Source of the DNA: Segatella baroniae DSM 16972 = JCM 13447
Lineage (GTDB): Bacteria > Bacteroidota > Bacteroidia > Bacteroidales > Bacteroidaceae
Reading direction: 5' to 3'
Length of the DNA stretch: 64,000 bases
NCBI RefSeq assembly: GCF_000426585.1
Contig: NZ_AUFQ01000001.1
Coordinates: 62,001 to 126,000 of the forward strand
Below the pieces are notes generated by a model. It searched no databases and was not told the DNA's origin. It saw only the letters and a program-made list of their open reading frames with translations. The position numbers and the translations under genes were made by a program. Numbering within the stretch: the first letter of the stretch is position 1; every line of letters begins with the position of its first letter. This document shows, piece after piece, positions 9,200 to 18,193 of the stretch.

Positions 9200-9490
9200 T
9201 TATGCAAGAGCGATAAGTCCATTTTCGTCTTTTACTTTTCCCTCTTTGAAAAGCCATCCTATTCCAAGATAAGCTTCTTCCAAAGTAATGCCAGCCGACT
9301 TTGCAATTTCGGCTACGCTCAAAGCCTTTTCTGCCGCAGCGAGAGCTTGGTAGACATCGCCTGCGCGGAAGCCGACGCTCTCCGCATTCACTACAGTTTC
9401 AACCTTTTTCGTCGCAGCTTTCTTTGGTGCAGCTTTCTTTGAAGTGGACTTTGTAGCCACAGCCTTCGTTGTTACTTTTTTTTCTGCCAT
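9200..9490 (-). CDS. Winged helix-turn-helix protein (DUF2582 type) with a Lys/Ala-rich tail
   Basis: This 96-residue protein has two parts. Residues 1-32 are a Lys/Ala/Thr-rich, histone H1-like extension with repeated KKAAPKKAATKK. Residues ~38-96 form a compact winged helix (GDVYQALAAAEKALSVAEIA, then GITLEEAYLGIGWLFKEGKV). DUF2582 proteins are conserved in Bacteroidetes and have no firm function. The basic tail suggests non-specific DNA binding, which is inference. Confidence 0.75.
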   Translation of the reverse strand: MAEKKVTTKAVATKSTSKKAAPKKAATKKVETVVNAESVGFRAGDVYQALAAAEKALSVAEIAKSAGITLEEAYLGIGWLFKEGKVKDENGLIALA

Positions 9491-9547
9491 AATTCAGTAA
9501 TATATTAATCAATCTAATGTTATTAGAATATTCCTCTATTACGGCTA

Positions 9548-9555
9548 CAAAATTA
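9548..9555 (-). promoter_or_regulatory. Possible -7 element for the DUF2582 gene
   Basis: TAATTTTG on the minus strand matches TAnnTTTG and lies 58 bases before the start codon. No clear TTTG is found at -33, so this is a weaker call. Confidence 0.4.
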
Positions 9556-9624
9556 CCACATAAATTCTTAAATGTTAGCTTTTTTGTTTAAAAAGTAATG
9601 GTTTAAAAGACCGATTGGCACGTT

Positions 9625-11391
9625 TTAAGCGTTTTCTTGACTTAAATCAACCTTTATTTGTAACTCGTCGAGTTGTTTCTGATCCAATGTTCCTGGTGCA
9701 TCGAGCATGACGTCGCGCCCATTGTTGTTCTTCGGGAAAGCAATGCAATCACGAATGCTGTCAAGCCCAGCCATAATGCTGACGAAACGATCCAGGCCGA
9801 AAGCCAGCCCTGCGTGGGGTGGCGCCCCATATTTAAAAGCATTCATCAGGAAGCCAAATTGCGCTTCGGCACGCTCTTTGGTGAAACCAAGAACCTCAAA
9901 CATTCGCTCTTGCAACTGCGTGTCGTGGATTCGGAGCGAACCGCCACCGACTTCTATGCCGTTGCATACGAAATCATAGGCTTTAGCCCTGACTTTCTCC
10001 GGATGGTCATCCAGCAAGGGGAGGTCATCCATGTTAGGCATGGTGAAGGGATGATGCGTCGCCATCAAGCGGTTTTCCTCTTCGCTCCATTCAAACAACG
10101 GAAAGTCGACTATCCAAAGACATTTGAATGTGTTTTTATCACGGAGCCCAAGCCTGTCACCCATTTCCAAACGAAGAGAACAAAGCTGTCCCCTTGTTTT
10201 GTTGACATTGTCGCCACTCAAAACCAACACCAAATCGCCGTCCTTCGCATTCATGGCCTGCTTGACAGCCAAGAGGTCGTCCTGCGTATAGAACTTGTCC
10301 AAACTACTCTTGACGGTACCGTCGGCATTGTACTTAATATAGACAAGTCCCTTGGCACCAATTTGAGGACGTTTTACGAAATCGGTCAATTCATTGAGTT
10401 GCTTTCTGCTGTATTCGGCACATCCGGGGACGCAGATACCGCCAATATACTTGGCTTCATCGAATACAGAGAAAGAGCCACGACCGGCAAAGGTTTCTTT
10501 CAATTCGACAAATTCCATGCCGAAACGCAAATCGGGCTTGTCACTTCCGAAGCGTTTCATAGCCTCGACCCATGTCATCTGCTGCAACTTCGGCAATTCC
10601 ACTCCCCTGATTTCCTTGAAGAGATGTCGTGCCATATCCTCAAACAAGTCAATGACGTCATCCTGGTCAACAAAGCTCATTTCGCAATCGATCTGCGTAA
10701 ACTCAGGTTGCCTGTCGGCACGCAAGTCCTCATCCCTAAAGCACTTGGCAATCTGGAAGTAACGATCGAAGCCCGCCACCATCAGAAGTTGCTTCAAAGT
10801 TTGTGGACTCTGGGGCAAAGCGTAGAATTGACCCGGATTCATTCTGCTGGGCACCACGAAATCACGGGCCCCCTCGGGCGTACTGCCTATAAGAATAGGT
10901 GTTTCCACCTCCATGAAGTGACGAGTGTCAAGGAAATTACGTATAAGGATTGTCATGCGATGGCGCAACTCCAGATTCTTTCTTACGGGCGAGCGGCGCA
11001 AATCCAGATAACGATACTTCATCCTGATATCGTCGCCACCATCGGAATCGTCTTCTATTGTGAAAGGAGGCGTCAAGCTACTTGAAAGAACAACCAGTTT
11101 GTCCACAATAATTTCAATATCACCGGTAGGGAGCTTGGCATTCTTGTTAGACCGTTCGTTCACCTGTCCCGTAACTTGGACGCAAAACTCCCGACCCAAT
11201 CTATTCGCCTTGTCACAAAGCTCTTTGTCCACCGCTTCATTGAAGACCAATTGCGTAATGCCGTACCTATCGCGTAAATCGACAAAAGTCATGCCCCCCA
11301 TCTTTCTGGTGCGCTGGACCCACCCTGCCAATGTAACGGTCTTGCCGTTGTCGGAGAGGCGCAACTCACCACAAGTATTCGTTCTATACAT
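9625..11391 (-). CDS. aspS: Aspartyl-tRNA synthetase
   Basis: This 588-residue class IIb synthetase has the bacterial length. The N-terminal OB fold ([20 protein letters not shown]) binds the anticodon. Motif 2 is [18 protein letters not shown] (~residue 218). The bacterial GAD insertion domain follows. Motif 3 is [15 protein letters not shown] near the C-terminus. The gene appears monocistronic, with the divergent DUF1573 gene beginning 172 bases away. Confidence 0.98.
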   Translation of the reverse strand: MYRTNTCGELRLSDNGKTVTLAGWVQRTRKMGGMTFVDLRDRYGITQLVFNEAVDKELCDKANRLGREFCVQVTGQVNERSNKNAKLPTGDIEIIVDKLVVLSSSLTPPFTIEDDSDGGDDIRMKYRYLDLRRSPVRKNLELRHRMTILIRNFLDTRHFMEVETPILIGSTPEGARDFVVPSRMNPGQFYALPQSPQTLKQLLMVAGFDRYFQIAKCFRDEDLRADRQPEFTQIDCEMSFVDQDDVIDLFEDMARHLFKEIRGVELPKLQQMTWVEAMKRFGSDKPDLRFGMEFVELKETFAGRGSFSVFDEAKYIGGICVPGCAEYSRKQLNELTDFVKRPQIGAKGLVYIKYNADGTVKSSLDKFYTQDDLLAVKQAMNAKDGDLVLVLSGDNVNKTRGQLCSLRLEMGDRLGLRDKNTFKCLWIVDFPLFEWSEEENRLMATHHPFTMPNMDDLPLLDDHPEKVRAKAYDFVCNGIEVGGGSLRIHDTQLQERMFEVLGFTKERAEAQFGFLMNAFKYGAPPHAGLAFGLDRFVSIMAGLDSIRDCIAFPKNNNGRDVMLDAPGTLDQKQLDELQIKVDLSQENA

Positions 11392-11415
11392 TATTCCATT
11401 TAAATTGATTTAACG

Positions 11416-11423
11416 CAAAAGTA
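11416..11423 (-). promoter_or_regulatory. Probable aspS promoter -7 element
   Basis: TACTTTTG on the minus strand lies ~25 bases before the aspS start. The -33 region is T-rich but not a perfect TTTG. Confidence 0.5.
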
Positions 11424-11508
11424 ATATAAAATTCCCGAACGGTAAAAGAATGCCGTGGAAATAATACAAAATAATGTTAAGCCTTAACAATGCTTTTAAA
11501 TTAAATAT

Positions 11509-11516
11509 TATCTTTG
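11509..11516 (+). promoter_or_regulatory. Probable promoter -7 element of the DUF1573 gene
   Basis: TATCTTTG followed by CA matches TAnnTTTG, 48 bases before the ATG at 11564. The -33 region is T-rich (CTTTTAAATT). Confidence 0.55.
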
Positions 11517-11563
11517 CAATCAAATACTTACGAGAACATTGTGTAAAATAAATTGAATTGATT

Positions 11564-11959
11564 ATGAAAAAGGTAATTATATTTATTGTCGTTTTTTGCG
11601 CATCCATCGTTTATGGTTTTGCCCAGCAGCCACAAGCAGAGATTAAGTTTGACAAACTTGTCATCAACTTGGGAACATTCTCTGAAACCAATCCCGTACA
11701 GAAATGCACCTTTACGTTCACAAACGTTGGAACCGCCCCGCTGGTCATCAACCAGGCCATGGCCAGTTGCGGCTGTACAATCCCCTCTTATACAAAGTCA
11801 CCGATAAAGCCGGGGGAGAAAGGCAAGATTGATGTCACATACAATGGGAAAGGGAAATTCCCCGGACATTTCAAGAAGAGCATTACAATCCGCACGAACG
11901 GCGCTACCGAAATGACCAGGATTTATATAGAAGGCACGATGAACGAAGCTGCCAAATAA
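11564..11959 (+). CDS. Secreted DUF1573 (immunoglobulin-like) protein
   Basis: This 131-residue protein has a cleavable signal peptide (MKKVIIFIVVFCASIVYGFA, then QQPQAE) and one DUF1573/ASPM-SPD-2-like beta-sandwich. Typical family words are LGTFSETNPVQKCTFTFTN and VGTAPLVINQAMASCGCTIP, with the CGCT core at ~residue 66-69 and a C-terminal strand IEGTM. It is probably periplasmic or outer-membrane associated. Such proteins are common in Bacteroidetes and their molecular role is not established. I chose the ATG at 11564 over an in-frame TTG six bases earlier. Confidence 0.85.
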   Translation: MKKVIIFIVVFCASIVYGFAQQPQAEIKFDKLVINLGTFSETNPVQKCTFTFTNVGTAPLVINQAMASCGCTIPSYTKSPIKPGEKGKIDVTYNGKGKFPGHFKKSITIRTNGATEMTRIYIEGTMNEAAK

Positions 11960-11972
11960 AGCAAATCCAATA

Positions 11973-12749
11973 ATGATATTTTATTTTTCAGCCACAGGAA
12001 ACTCTCGTTGGGCGGCTAATAAACTATCACAACTCCTGCACGACACCAATATCATATCGATACCTGCAGCCCTCAAAGGAGACTGTAGGTTTCATGTTTC
12101 AGAGGGTGAACCCATAGGTTTCATATTCCCAGTGCATGGTTGGCGGCCGCCTAAGATTGTTAGAGGTTTTATAGAAAGGTTCCAAATCATATCCGAAGAG
12201 AAGTCCTTTCGCTACACCTACTCTGTCATTACGGCAGGAGATGATATCGGCATGACTGTCAACTATCTACAGAAAGACATTTCACGCAAAGGTTTGAAGC
12301 TTGACAGTGCTTTTTCGCTGATTATGCCGGAGTCATACGTCGGTCTTCCCTTCATGGATGTGGACACCAAAGAAACGGCGAATCGAAAGAAACGCGAAGC
12401 CTTGAAACAGCTGGTTGCCGCCGCCGAATCCATATCAAGCCATCAGAATGTATTCCATGTCAAGCGAGGCCGCTGTCCCCGACTCAAGAGTCATGTCATA
12501 GGCTGGTTCTTCGTGAAGCAACTGATTACCGACAAACGTTTTTGGGTAGACAAGGACAAATGTGTCAAATGCGGAATCTGTGCCAATGTCTGCCCTGTCG
12601 ACGACATCCAAGGAGGGCATGGCAAAATGCCCACATGGTTGCACAACCAGGCTTGCCTCACTTGCTTCAACTGCTATCACCATTGTCCGCATCACGCTAT
12701 CGAGTTTGGACGGTTCACCAAAAACAAAGGACAATATTATTTCACCTAA
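11973..12749 (+). CDS. EFR1-family ferredoxin with flavodoxin-like domain
   Basis: This 258-residue cytoplasmic redox protein has an N-terminal flavodoxin fold with the FMN phosphate loop FSATGNSRWAANKL. The C-terminus carries two [4Fe-4S] motifs, CVKCGICANVCPVDDI (~residue 195) and CLTCFNCYHHCPHHAI (~229). This architecture is called EFR1 family. It is thought to move electrons for anaerobic reductases, but its partner is not evident here. It is 13 bases after the DUF1573 gene and 18 bases before the protease gene, so the three may be co-transcribed. Confidence 0.85.
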   Translation: MIFYFSATGNSRWAANKLSQLLHDTNIISIPAALKGDCRFHVSEGEPIGFIFPVHGWRPPKIVRGFIERFQIISEEKSFRYTYSVITAGDDIGMTVNYLQKDISRKGLKLDSAFSLIMPESYVGLPFMDVDTKETANRKKREALKQLVAAAESISSHQNVFHVKRGRCPRLKSHVIGWFFVKQLITDKRFWVDKDKCVKCGICANVCPVDDIQGGHGKMPTWLHNQACLTCFNCYHHCPHHAIEFGRFTKNKGQYYFT

Positions 12750-12767
12750 CCTTATTATATATCACAC

Positions 12768-14429
12768 ATGCGCAGACTTCTTTTCCTCGCCTTCCTTTGC
12801 TCCGTAGCATTGTCCGCCTTTGCCAATCACCCACTGAAGGTTGTTGACAAATATAACAAAACGGTACTCCCCCCAGTATTGGGAACAAAAGATTGTGGAG
12901 ACATTCTCCCCAGAAGATGTCTGACCGGCAGTCAACTCATGTCTACAAGGGCCATAAAAACAGACGGAACAGCATGTATACCAACCGGCCTGGGTAGCGG
13001 CAAAGTGATTCGCATCCCTGTTGTATTAGCCGAATTTACCGATCGTAAATTCACAGTCAAGCAAACTCGAAAGGCTTTTGCCCAATTTTTCAACGCACAG
13101 ACAGCATTGGAAGACCTGGGCAACGGCAACCACAAGAACCATGGCAGCGTGAAGACTTATTTTCACGACATGAGCCAAGGCGAGTTTGTGCTGCAATTCG
13201 ACATTTACGGTACGGTGGAACTGCCTCACACAATGGGCTACTATGGTGGCCAGCACCCAAATGACAACAAAGATGAAAGAAGCGCAGAGATGGTGCTTGA
13301 CGCCACAAGGCTCATCAAAGACTCGATTTCAGACGCTTCCATCTACGACGCCAACGGCGACGGCTTCATAGATTGCGTCTACGTGATTTATGCAGGATTG
13401 GGACAAAACCACGGAGGCGAAGCCAACACGGTGTGGGCATGCACTTCTCGGGTAAGCGGAGAACTCGGAAACAGGAAACTGGGCTATTACAGCGTCGGCT
13501 CGGAGCTACAGCCTTTCAAAGTGTCCAAAACGTCCGACGACATGTGCATTGCCGGGATTGGGGTCACATGCCATGAGTTGTCACATGCCATGGGCTTGCC
13601 CGACATTTACCCTTTAACCAACACTTCCGGTTTTGGCAACCACAATCAAAACATGGAGTATTGGGACTTGATGGATGGTGGAGAATACAGGTCGAACGGC
13701 TGGCGCCCCACGCCTTATACGGCTTGGGAAAAGTCTCAATTCGGATGGCCGGTGGCTATAAAAGAACTTGACGAGTCGCAGCATGTCACTATGCCCGCAC
13801 CCAGCAAAGGAGATGAAATCGTGTATAAAATACCCAACCACAACGACCCAAACGAGTATTTCCTGTTGGAAAACATCCAAGAGAACGGGTGGAACCAGGG
13901 AGCCCAAGGACATGGACTGCTGATGTATCATGTATATTTCAGTTCGCCGGATGTAAATCCCTTCCTGTCTGTCAATGCGACGAAGGGCAAACCCAACATG
14001 GCAATTGTACCTGCCGACGGCCGTTGCTATTCCTACGATATCCTGCCAAACAATTCTTCCGCAAAGAACATATACTTCACCGAGCTGGCAGGAGACCCGT
14101 TCCCCGGGCGTGCAAACGCGACCGAACTCACAGACCTTTCCAACGTGCCCAACTTCCATTGGTATACGCAGGATGCGACCGCCATGAAATCCACACTCAA
14201 TCCGGAATACTTCAAAACCGATTTCGCTCTTAAAAACATCGTGGAAGCCGACGGAGCAATCTCGTTCGATTTTTACAAGAACATCTCCACAGCCCTCTCC
14301 CCCGTTCTCAAGTCCAACGGTCTAAAAACTTTCATTTACGACTTGAACGGATTGTACATGGGTGAAGACCTTCGCAAACTTCCGCAAGGAATCTATATCG
14401 TAAACAGAAAGAAAGTAGTGGTTCTGTAG
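12768..14429 (+). CDS. Secreted M6-family zinc metalloprotease
   Basis: This 553-residue protein has a signal peptide (MRRLLFLAFLCSVALSAFA). The zinc motif HELSHAMGLPD begins at residue 269 and fits HExxHxxGxxD of M6 (immune-inhibitor-A-like) peptidases, with a second substrate-side region around MEYWDLMDGGEY. The last ~35 residues (FIYDLNGLYMG... LPQGIYIVN... KKVVV) resemble the C-terminal sorting tail of Bacteroidetes type IX secretion cargo. The enzyme is therefore probably exported to the surface or outside. Substrate unknown. Confidence 0.87.
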   Translation: MRRLLFLAFLCSVALSAFANHPLKVVDKYNKTVLPPVLGTKDCGDILPRRCLTGSQLMSTRAIKTDGTACIPTGLGSGKVIRIPVVLAEFTDRKFTVKQTRKAFAQFFNAQTALEDLGNGNHKNHGSVKTYFHDMSQGEFVLQFDIYGTVELPHTMGYYGGQHPNDNKDERSAEMVLDATRLIKDSISDASIYDANGDGFIDCVYVIYAGLGQNHGGEANTVWACTSRVSGELGNRKLGYYSVGSELQPFKVSKTSDDMCIAGIGVTCHELSHAMGLPDIYPLTNTSGFGNHNQNMEYWDLMDGGEYRSNGWRPTPYTAWEKSQFGWPVAIKELDESQHVTMPAPSKGDEIVYKIPNHNDPNEYFLLENIQENGWNQGAQGHGLLMYHVYFSSPDVNPFLSVNATKGKPNMAIVPADGRCYSYDILPNNSSAKNIYFTELAGDPFPGRANATELTDLSNVPNFHWYTQDATAMKSTLNPEYFKTDFALKNIVEADGAISFDFYKNISTALSPVLKSNGLKTFIYDLNGLYMGEDLRKLPQGIYIVNRKKVVVL

Positions 14430-14511
14430 GCTTCGTCCCCCTGACCAAAGCACCACGAGAATGTCGACAGAACCCGCGTTTCTTTTGACAAACGCCCCCG
14501 CTCAATAAACG

Positions 14512-14537
14512 AAAAAATCCAAAGTCGTGCTTTGGAT
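14512..14537 (-). terminator. Terminator after the tRNA-Lys pair
   Basis: ATCCAAA and TTTGGAT form a 7-bp stem with a 7-base loop, followed on the minus strand by TTTTTTC. It lies right after the 3' end of the second tRNA. Confidence 0.75.
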
Positions 14538-14542
14538 AGGCG

Positions 14543-14615
14543 TGCGCCCTTAGGGACTCGAACCCTAGACCCACTGATTAAGAGTCAGTTGCTCTACCAA
14601 CTGAGCTAAGGGCGC
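14543..14615 (-). tRNA. tRNA-Lys (anticodon CTT), second copy
   Basis: The 73-base cloverleaf read on the minus strand has acceptor stem GCGCCCT/AGGGCGC, anticodon loop CTCTTAA (anticodon CTT, lysine AAG) and T-loop GGTTCGAGTCC. CCA is not encoded. The sequence is identical to the copy at 14644-14716. Confidence 0.95.
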
Positions 14616-14643
14616 ATGTTTTGCCGTTTAAAACTCGAAAGTG

Positions 14644-14716
14644 TGCGCCCTTAGGGACTCGAACCCTAGACCCACTGATTAAGAGTCAGTTGCTCTACCA
14701 ACTGAGCTAAGGGCGC
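14644..14716 (-). tRNA. tRNA-Lys (anticodon CTT), first copy
   Basis: It is identical in all 73 bases to the tRNA at 14543-14615, with a 28-base spacer between them. Both are probably cut from one transcript driven by the promoter at 14771-14802. Confidence 0.95.
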
Positions 14717-14770
14717 AACACGTACAATCGAAAAGTTTGCTTTCAGCTCCTTTTTTCTAAATTGCGAGTG

Positions 14771-14802
14771 CAAAGGTAACATCTTTTTAACGAACAGCCA
14801 AA
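14771..14802 (-). promoter_or_regulatory. Promoter of the tRNA-Lys pair
   Basis: TTTG (14799-14802), a 20-base spacer and TACCTTTG (14771-14778) on the minus strand give a complete Bacteroidetes consensus promoter. It starts ~55 bases before the mature 5' end of the first tRNA. Confidence 0.75.
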
Positions 14803-15157
14803 TAAATCTTTCTTTTTTTGTCAATAATACTGCAACAAAAGTTTGATGACATCATCAGCAGCAGCCAATGATTCCGCACGCTTTCACCCGCGCTTCGTGC
14901 CGATTCCATATCGACAACTACACGGGCGAAGCCTCGTTTCCATCGAGAGTGTAAAATAAACTGTGTCAGGCCGGTTCATAGGGGCATAGCCATGGTGCAC
15001 TGCGCCTGCAACCGCATGTACTGTGCATACAACCGTCTGTACTCCACCTGCAACCGCCTTGGCGGTTGGTTCTTTTGTAGGGAAGGGTTGTGAGCGAAGC
15101 GAGCTACCCTGCCTGGCCAGTGACAGAGAAAGCTAGGCAGAAGGTCTTGGTCTTTTT

Positions 15158-15243
15158 AAGTTTGTGGTGGATATTGCTGGGTATAAAGGGTGAGCCGTCG
15201 GAATTGTCAATTGGTTTTTGAAGCATGAGGAGGCACAAGCTGC
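15158..15243. repeat. Truncated copy of the element core
   Basis: This stretch matches the first half of the conserved core found complete at 16219-16377 and 43813-43964 (GTTTGTGGTGGATRTTGCTG onward). The match breaks off after GAAGCATG. It shows that the core has been duplicated within element 1. Confidence 0.7.
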
Positions 15244-15267
15244 AAGGTCGATAGGATGGCCATGGTT

Positions 15268-15596
15268 GCCGCTGACTGCCCCTCCATAGCGGGCGGGCAG
15301 GCTTGCATGACGGCACCCGAGGCTTTCCTGCGGGTGTTGAAGCCGGCGGCTTCACCTCTCCGTAACCTCCGGTCATGCCGCAGGATGACCGGGGGGAGGT
15401 GTGTCCGCCACCCATCCGCCGACCCTGGAGGGGTCGCCCATCATCATCACGGCTGTCTTTGGGCGACCCTTCCAGGGTCGATTTCCGCCCGGTCTTTTAT
15501 CCCCTGGTCACTCCGCTTCGCAGAGATGACCAGGGGTTACTGAGCGATGAAGCCTCCGGCTTCATCTCCTGCGCAGCCTGCGACAGGCATTTCTTG
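15268..15596. repeat. Hairpin-rich tandem unit, copy A
   Basis: This is the first of two adjacent ~329-base direct repeats. It consists almost entirely of short inverted repeats, for example CCCCTGGTCA...TGACCAGGGG, CCGGTCATGCCGCAGGATGACCGG, GACCCTGGAG...CTTCCAGGGTC and GATGAAGCCTCCGGCTTCATC. Frames are open on both strands but the translations are low-complexity, so I do not call a gene. Confidence 0.8.
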
Positions 15597-15925
15597 CCGC
15601 CGGCTGCCCCTGGATGGCGGGCGGGTAGGCTTGCGTGCCGGCCCCCGAGGCTTTCCTGCGGGTGTTGAAGCCGGAGGCTTCACCTCTACCTACTCCCCGG
15701 TCATGCCGCAGGATGACCGGGGGAGGTGTGCCCGCCATCCATCCGCCGACCCTGGAGGGGGTCGCCCACCATCATCACGTCAGTCTTTGGACGACCCTTC
15801 CAGGGTCGATTTCCGCCTGGTCTTCTATCCCCTGGTCACTCCGCTTCGCAGAGATGACCAGGGGGTATTGAGCGATGAAGCCTCCGGCTTCATCTCCTGC
15901 GCAGCCTGCGACAGGCTTTTCTTGG
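15597..15925. repeat. Hairpin-rich tandem unit, copy B
   Basis: It repeats copy A at about 90 % identity by eye. Both arms of each inner hairpin are conserved, and several differences fall in loops or add one base to a run (for example GAGGGGTCG versus GAGGGGGTCG). Confidence 0.8.
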
Positions 15926-15992
15926 TACCCAATCGGTTGAGGGACATAGTCATGGTGTATTGCGCATGCAATCGCCTGTACTGTACCTGCAG

Positions 15993-16525
15993 CCGCATGT
16001 ACTGTGTACACTACCGCATGTACTCCGCCTGCTACCGCCTTGGCGGTTGATTCGTTTGTAGGGCGGGGGTGCGAGCGCAGCGAGCTACCCTGCCTGGGAG
16101 GACGTGGTGACAAGAAGCTAGGCCGAAGGTCTTGGTCTTTTTAGAGGGCAGAGGTTGTGAGCGAAGCGAGCTACCCTGCCTGGCTAGTGACAGAGAAAGC
16201 TAGGCCGAAGGTCTTGGTCTTTTTAAGTTTGTGGTGGATGTTGCTGGGTATAAAGGGTGAGCCATCGGAATTGTCAAAGGCTTTTGAAGCATGCAAAGGT
16301 ATGAGCGACAAGGGCGATATGATGGCATGTGTATTGATTGAAAACGGACTTTCCTGCAAAAAGCGATGGTTCAAATATAAAAAGACCAAGACCTTCGGCC
16401 TAGCTCTCCACCACCAAAGCTTAGGCAGGGTAGCTCGCTGCGCTCGCACCCCTGCCCTACAAACGAATCAACCGCCAAGGCGGTAGCAGGCGGAGTACAT
16501 GCGGTAGTGTACACAGTACATGCGG
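15993..16525. repeat. Large inverted repeat (103-base arms) around the element core
   Basis: Bases 15993-16095 and the reverse complement of 16423-16525 agree at all but about one position. The spacer holds a second nested inverted pair around the words CCAAGACCTTCGGCCTAGC and GCTAGGCCGAAGGTCTTGG, and then the ~150-base core at about 16219-16377. A transcript across this region would fold into a long hairpin. Confidence 0.85.
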
Positions 16526-16717
16526 TTGCAGGTGGAGTACAGACGGTTGTATGCACAGTACATGCGGTTGCAGGTGGAGTACAGACGGTTGTATGCACAG
16601 TACATGCGGTTGCATGCGCTGTGCACCAAGGCTATGCCCCTATGAACCGACCTGACACAGTTTACTTTACACTCTCTTTCCCTCCGCTTAATGGATGACA
16701 ATGCGCACGCTGTCGAC

Positions 16718-17773
16718 TTATTCGGACGCAAACTGTTTGATACGCTGCTCCTCGCTCAAACGGCAAATCAGCAGCGTTCCGTCTTTCTCCGCCACAATGA
16801 ATCCCTCCAAGCCTTCCACCACGACCCTTTTTGCCTGCGTCGCGTGAACGATACAATTATGGCTGTCATGAAATTCTATGTTCGGACCGATGGCACAGTT
16901 TCCATACAAGTCTTTATGGGAGTGCATCATAAGGCTCCCCCACGTACCCAAATCGCTCCATCCAAAGTTTGCGGGACACACAAAGATTTCTTCCGCCTTC
17001 TCCATGATGGCGTAATCGACCGAAATGTTCTCGCATTCCGGATACTGTTCGTCGATGAGAACCTGCTCTTCCGGAGTACCATAGACGGGAAGCAGGCGTT
17101 CAAAGACTTTAGATATGGAAGGCTGGTACACCCTAAACGCATTCACAATCGTCTCGACACTCCAAATGAAAATGCCCGCGTTCCAGAAATAATTGTTTTG
17201 TTTTATATAGCGATTGGCTGTTTCCAAATCCGGTTTTTCCCTGAAAGAATCAACCCTGAACACCTCCTTGTTTCTCGGAGAACGTGCGGACAAGTCAGCT
17301 TGTATGTAGCCAAATCCTGTTTCGGGACGTGTCGGGCGCATTCCCAAAGTTATGATGGCGTCGGTTTCCGACGTAAAATTCAGGCATGAAGAAACAACCC
17401 GTCTGAACTCCACCTCGTCGGTCACGATGTGGTCGCTCGGCGTAACTACGACGTTGGCATTGGGGTCTTGTGACTTGATTTTCCAACTGACGTAGGCAAT
17501 GCAGGGAGCGGTGTTGCGCCTACAGGGTTCCAACAGAATGTGGTCTTCCCGCACTTCGGGGAGCTGTTTTCTGACGATGTCGAAATACTTCTTGTTCGTG
17601 ACAATCCAAACATTGGACGAATCGCAAATGCCCTTGAATCTGGAGAGTGTCAGTTGGAGCAATGTCTTTCCTACTCCCAAAACGTCTATAAACTGTTTTG
17701 GCTTATCAGAAGAGCTCATCGGCCAGAAACGACTCCCTACTCCCCCAGCCATAATTACCAAGTGGTTGTTCAT
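16718..17773 (-). CDS. manC: Mannose-1-phosphate guanylyltransferase
   Basis: This 351-residue nucleotidyltransferase makes GDP-mannose from mannose-1-phosphate and GTP. The signature MAGGVGSRFWPMSSSDKPKQ lies at residues 9-28, VVTPSDHIV at ~110, and GMRPTRPETGFGYIQ at ~144. It lacks the C-terminal isomerase domain of the longer bifunctional form, which is normal in Bacteroidetes. It stands alone and ends only ~40 bases from the outer tip of composite element 1. Confidence 0.95.
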   Translation of the reverse strand: MNNHLVIMAGGVGSRFWPMSSSDKPKQFIDVLGVGKTLLQLTLSRFKGICDSSNVWIVTNKKYFDIVRKQLPEVREDHILLEPCRRNTAPCIAYVSWKIKSQDPNANVVVTPSDHIVTDEVEFRRVVSSCLNFTSETDAIITLGMRPTRPETGFGYIQADLSARSPRNKEVFRVDSFREKPDLETANRYIKQNNYFWNAGIFIWSVETIVNAFRVYQPSISKVFERLLPVYGTPEEQVLIDEQYPECENISVDYAIMEKAEEIFVCPANFGWSDLGTWGSLMMHSHKDLYGNCAIGPNIEFHDSHNCIVHATQAKRVVVEGLEGFIVAEKDGTLLICRLSEEQRIKQFASE

Positions 17774-17796
17774 ATCAAAATAAATAATAATTAGGC

Positions 17797-17823
17797 CAAA
17801 GATAGCAAATTTTGTTTGACAAA
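17797..17823 (-). promoter_or_regulatory. Probable manC promoter
   Basis: TATCTTTG (17797-17804) on the minus strand lies 23 bases before the start codon, with a TTTG at 17820-17823. The spacing of 15 bases is shorter than usual. Confidence 0.5.
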
Positions 17824-17829
17824 CCTAAT

Positions 17830-18110
17830 TTCTGCCAATTAAATTGAAACAATGGGCTTCTATAGCCTCCAAATGCTTGAAAAAGCGATATGGAATGTGG
17901 CACGAGTGGCCTTTGACAAGCACTTGGCTTTTTGCAACCGTCCTGCGCCGCTTTTCCCAAAGCAGTCCTTTTATCGAGTAAAAGCACTGCGATGATGCGG
18001 TGAAAAGGCAGCTTTTGCAATGTAAAAGGACAGCGGTTGATTTCTAACAGGCACGCCATTGTATCACCACAAGTGGGCGATGTCGAAAAAGTCGAGCGGA
18101 AATCGTATAA
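17830..18110. other. Intergenic region with AAAAGCAC/GGACAGCGGTTG-type words
   Basis: I see no credible gene here. The region has short purine-rich words (TAAAAGCACTGCGATGA, AAAAGGACAGCGGTTGA) that recur near 29133 and as a tandem array at 43432-43564. They look like a family of diverged intergenic repeats. Confidence 0.5.
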
Positions 18111-18111
18111 A

Positions 18112-18158
18112 AAAGTACAAGCCTGTGCAGACTCATACGGTTGAGTTGCACAGGCTTG
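18112..18158 (-). terminator. Terminator of the susCD operon
   Basis: CAAGCCTGTGCA and TGCACAGGCTTG form a perfect 12-bp stem, followed on the minus strand by TACTTTTTT. It lies 36 bases past the last gene of the operon. Confidence 0.9.
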
Positions 18159-18193
18159 CGCCTTGTTGTTGCGGTCGCCTATAGGCGTTTTAC

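Larger units (their letters stand above)
14945..16676. repeat. Composite non-coding element 1, bounded by terminal inverted repeats
   Basis: The left end (GAGAGTGTAAAATAAACTGT...) and the inverted right end (GAGAGTGTAAAGTAAACTGT...) match for ~120 bases with few differences. The same ends bound the element at 43641-44860. Inside are a duplicated 329-base hairpin-rich unit, a 103-base inverted repeat around a ~150-base core, and tandem words such as ATGCGGTTGCAGGTGGAGTACA. No transposase or other credible gene is present; open frames exist on both strands but are low-complexity. No clear target-site duplication is visible. It fits a MITE-like or decayed mobile element. Confidence 0.7.

Noticed and set aside
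16157..16486. Small protein genes inside the composite elements, on either strand
   Set aside because: The translations follow the repeat structure, frames are open on both strands through inverted repeats, and the forward frame of the core has a stop in the copy at 43.8 kb.
14945..16676. Insertion sequence with a coding transposase
   Set aside because: The ends look like terminal inverted repeats, but no frame inside has transposase motifs, and no clear target-site duplication is seen.
17775..18059. 94-residue open frame on the minus strand upstream of manC
   Set aside because: Low-complexity translation, it covers the predicted manC promoter, and it is built from recurring intergenic words.
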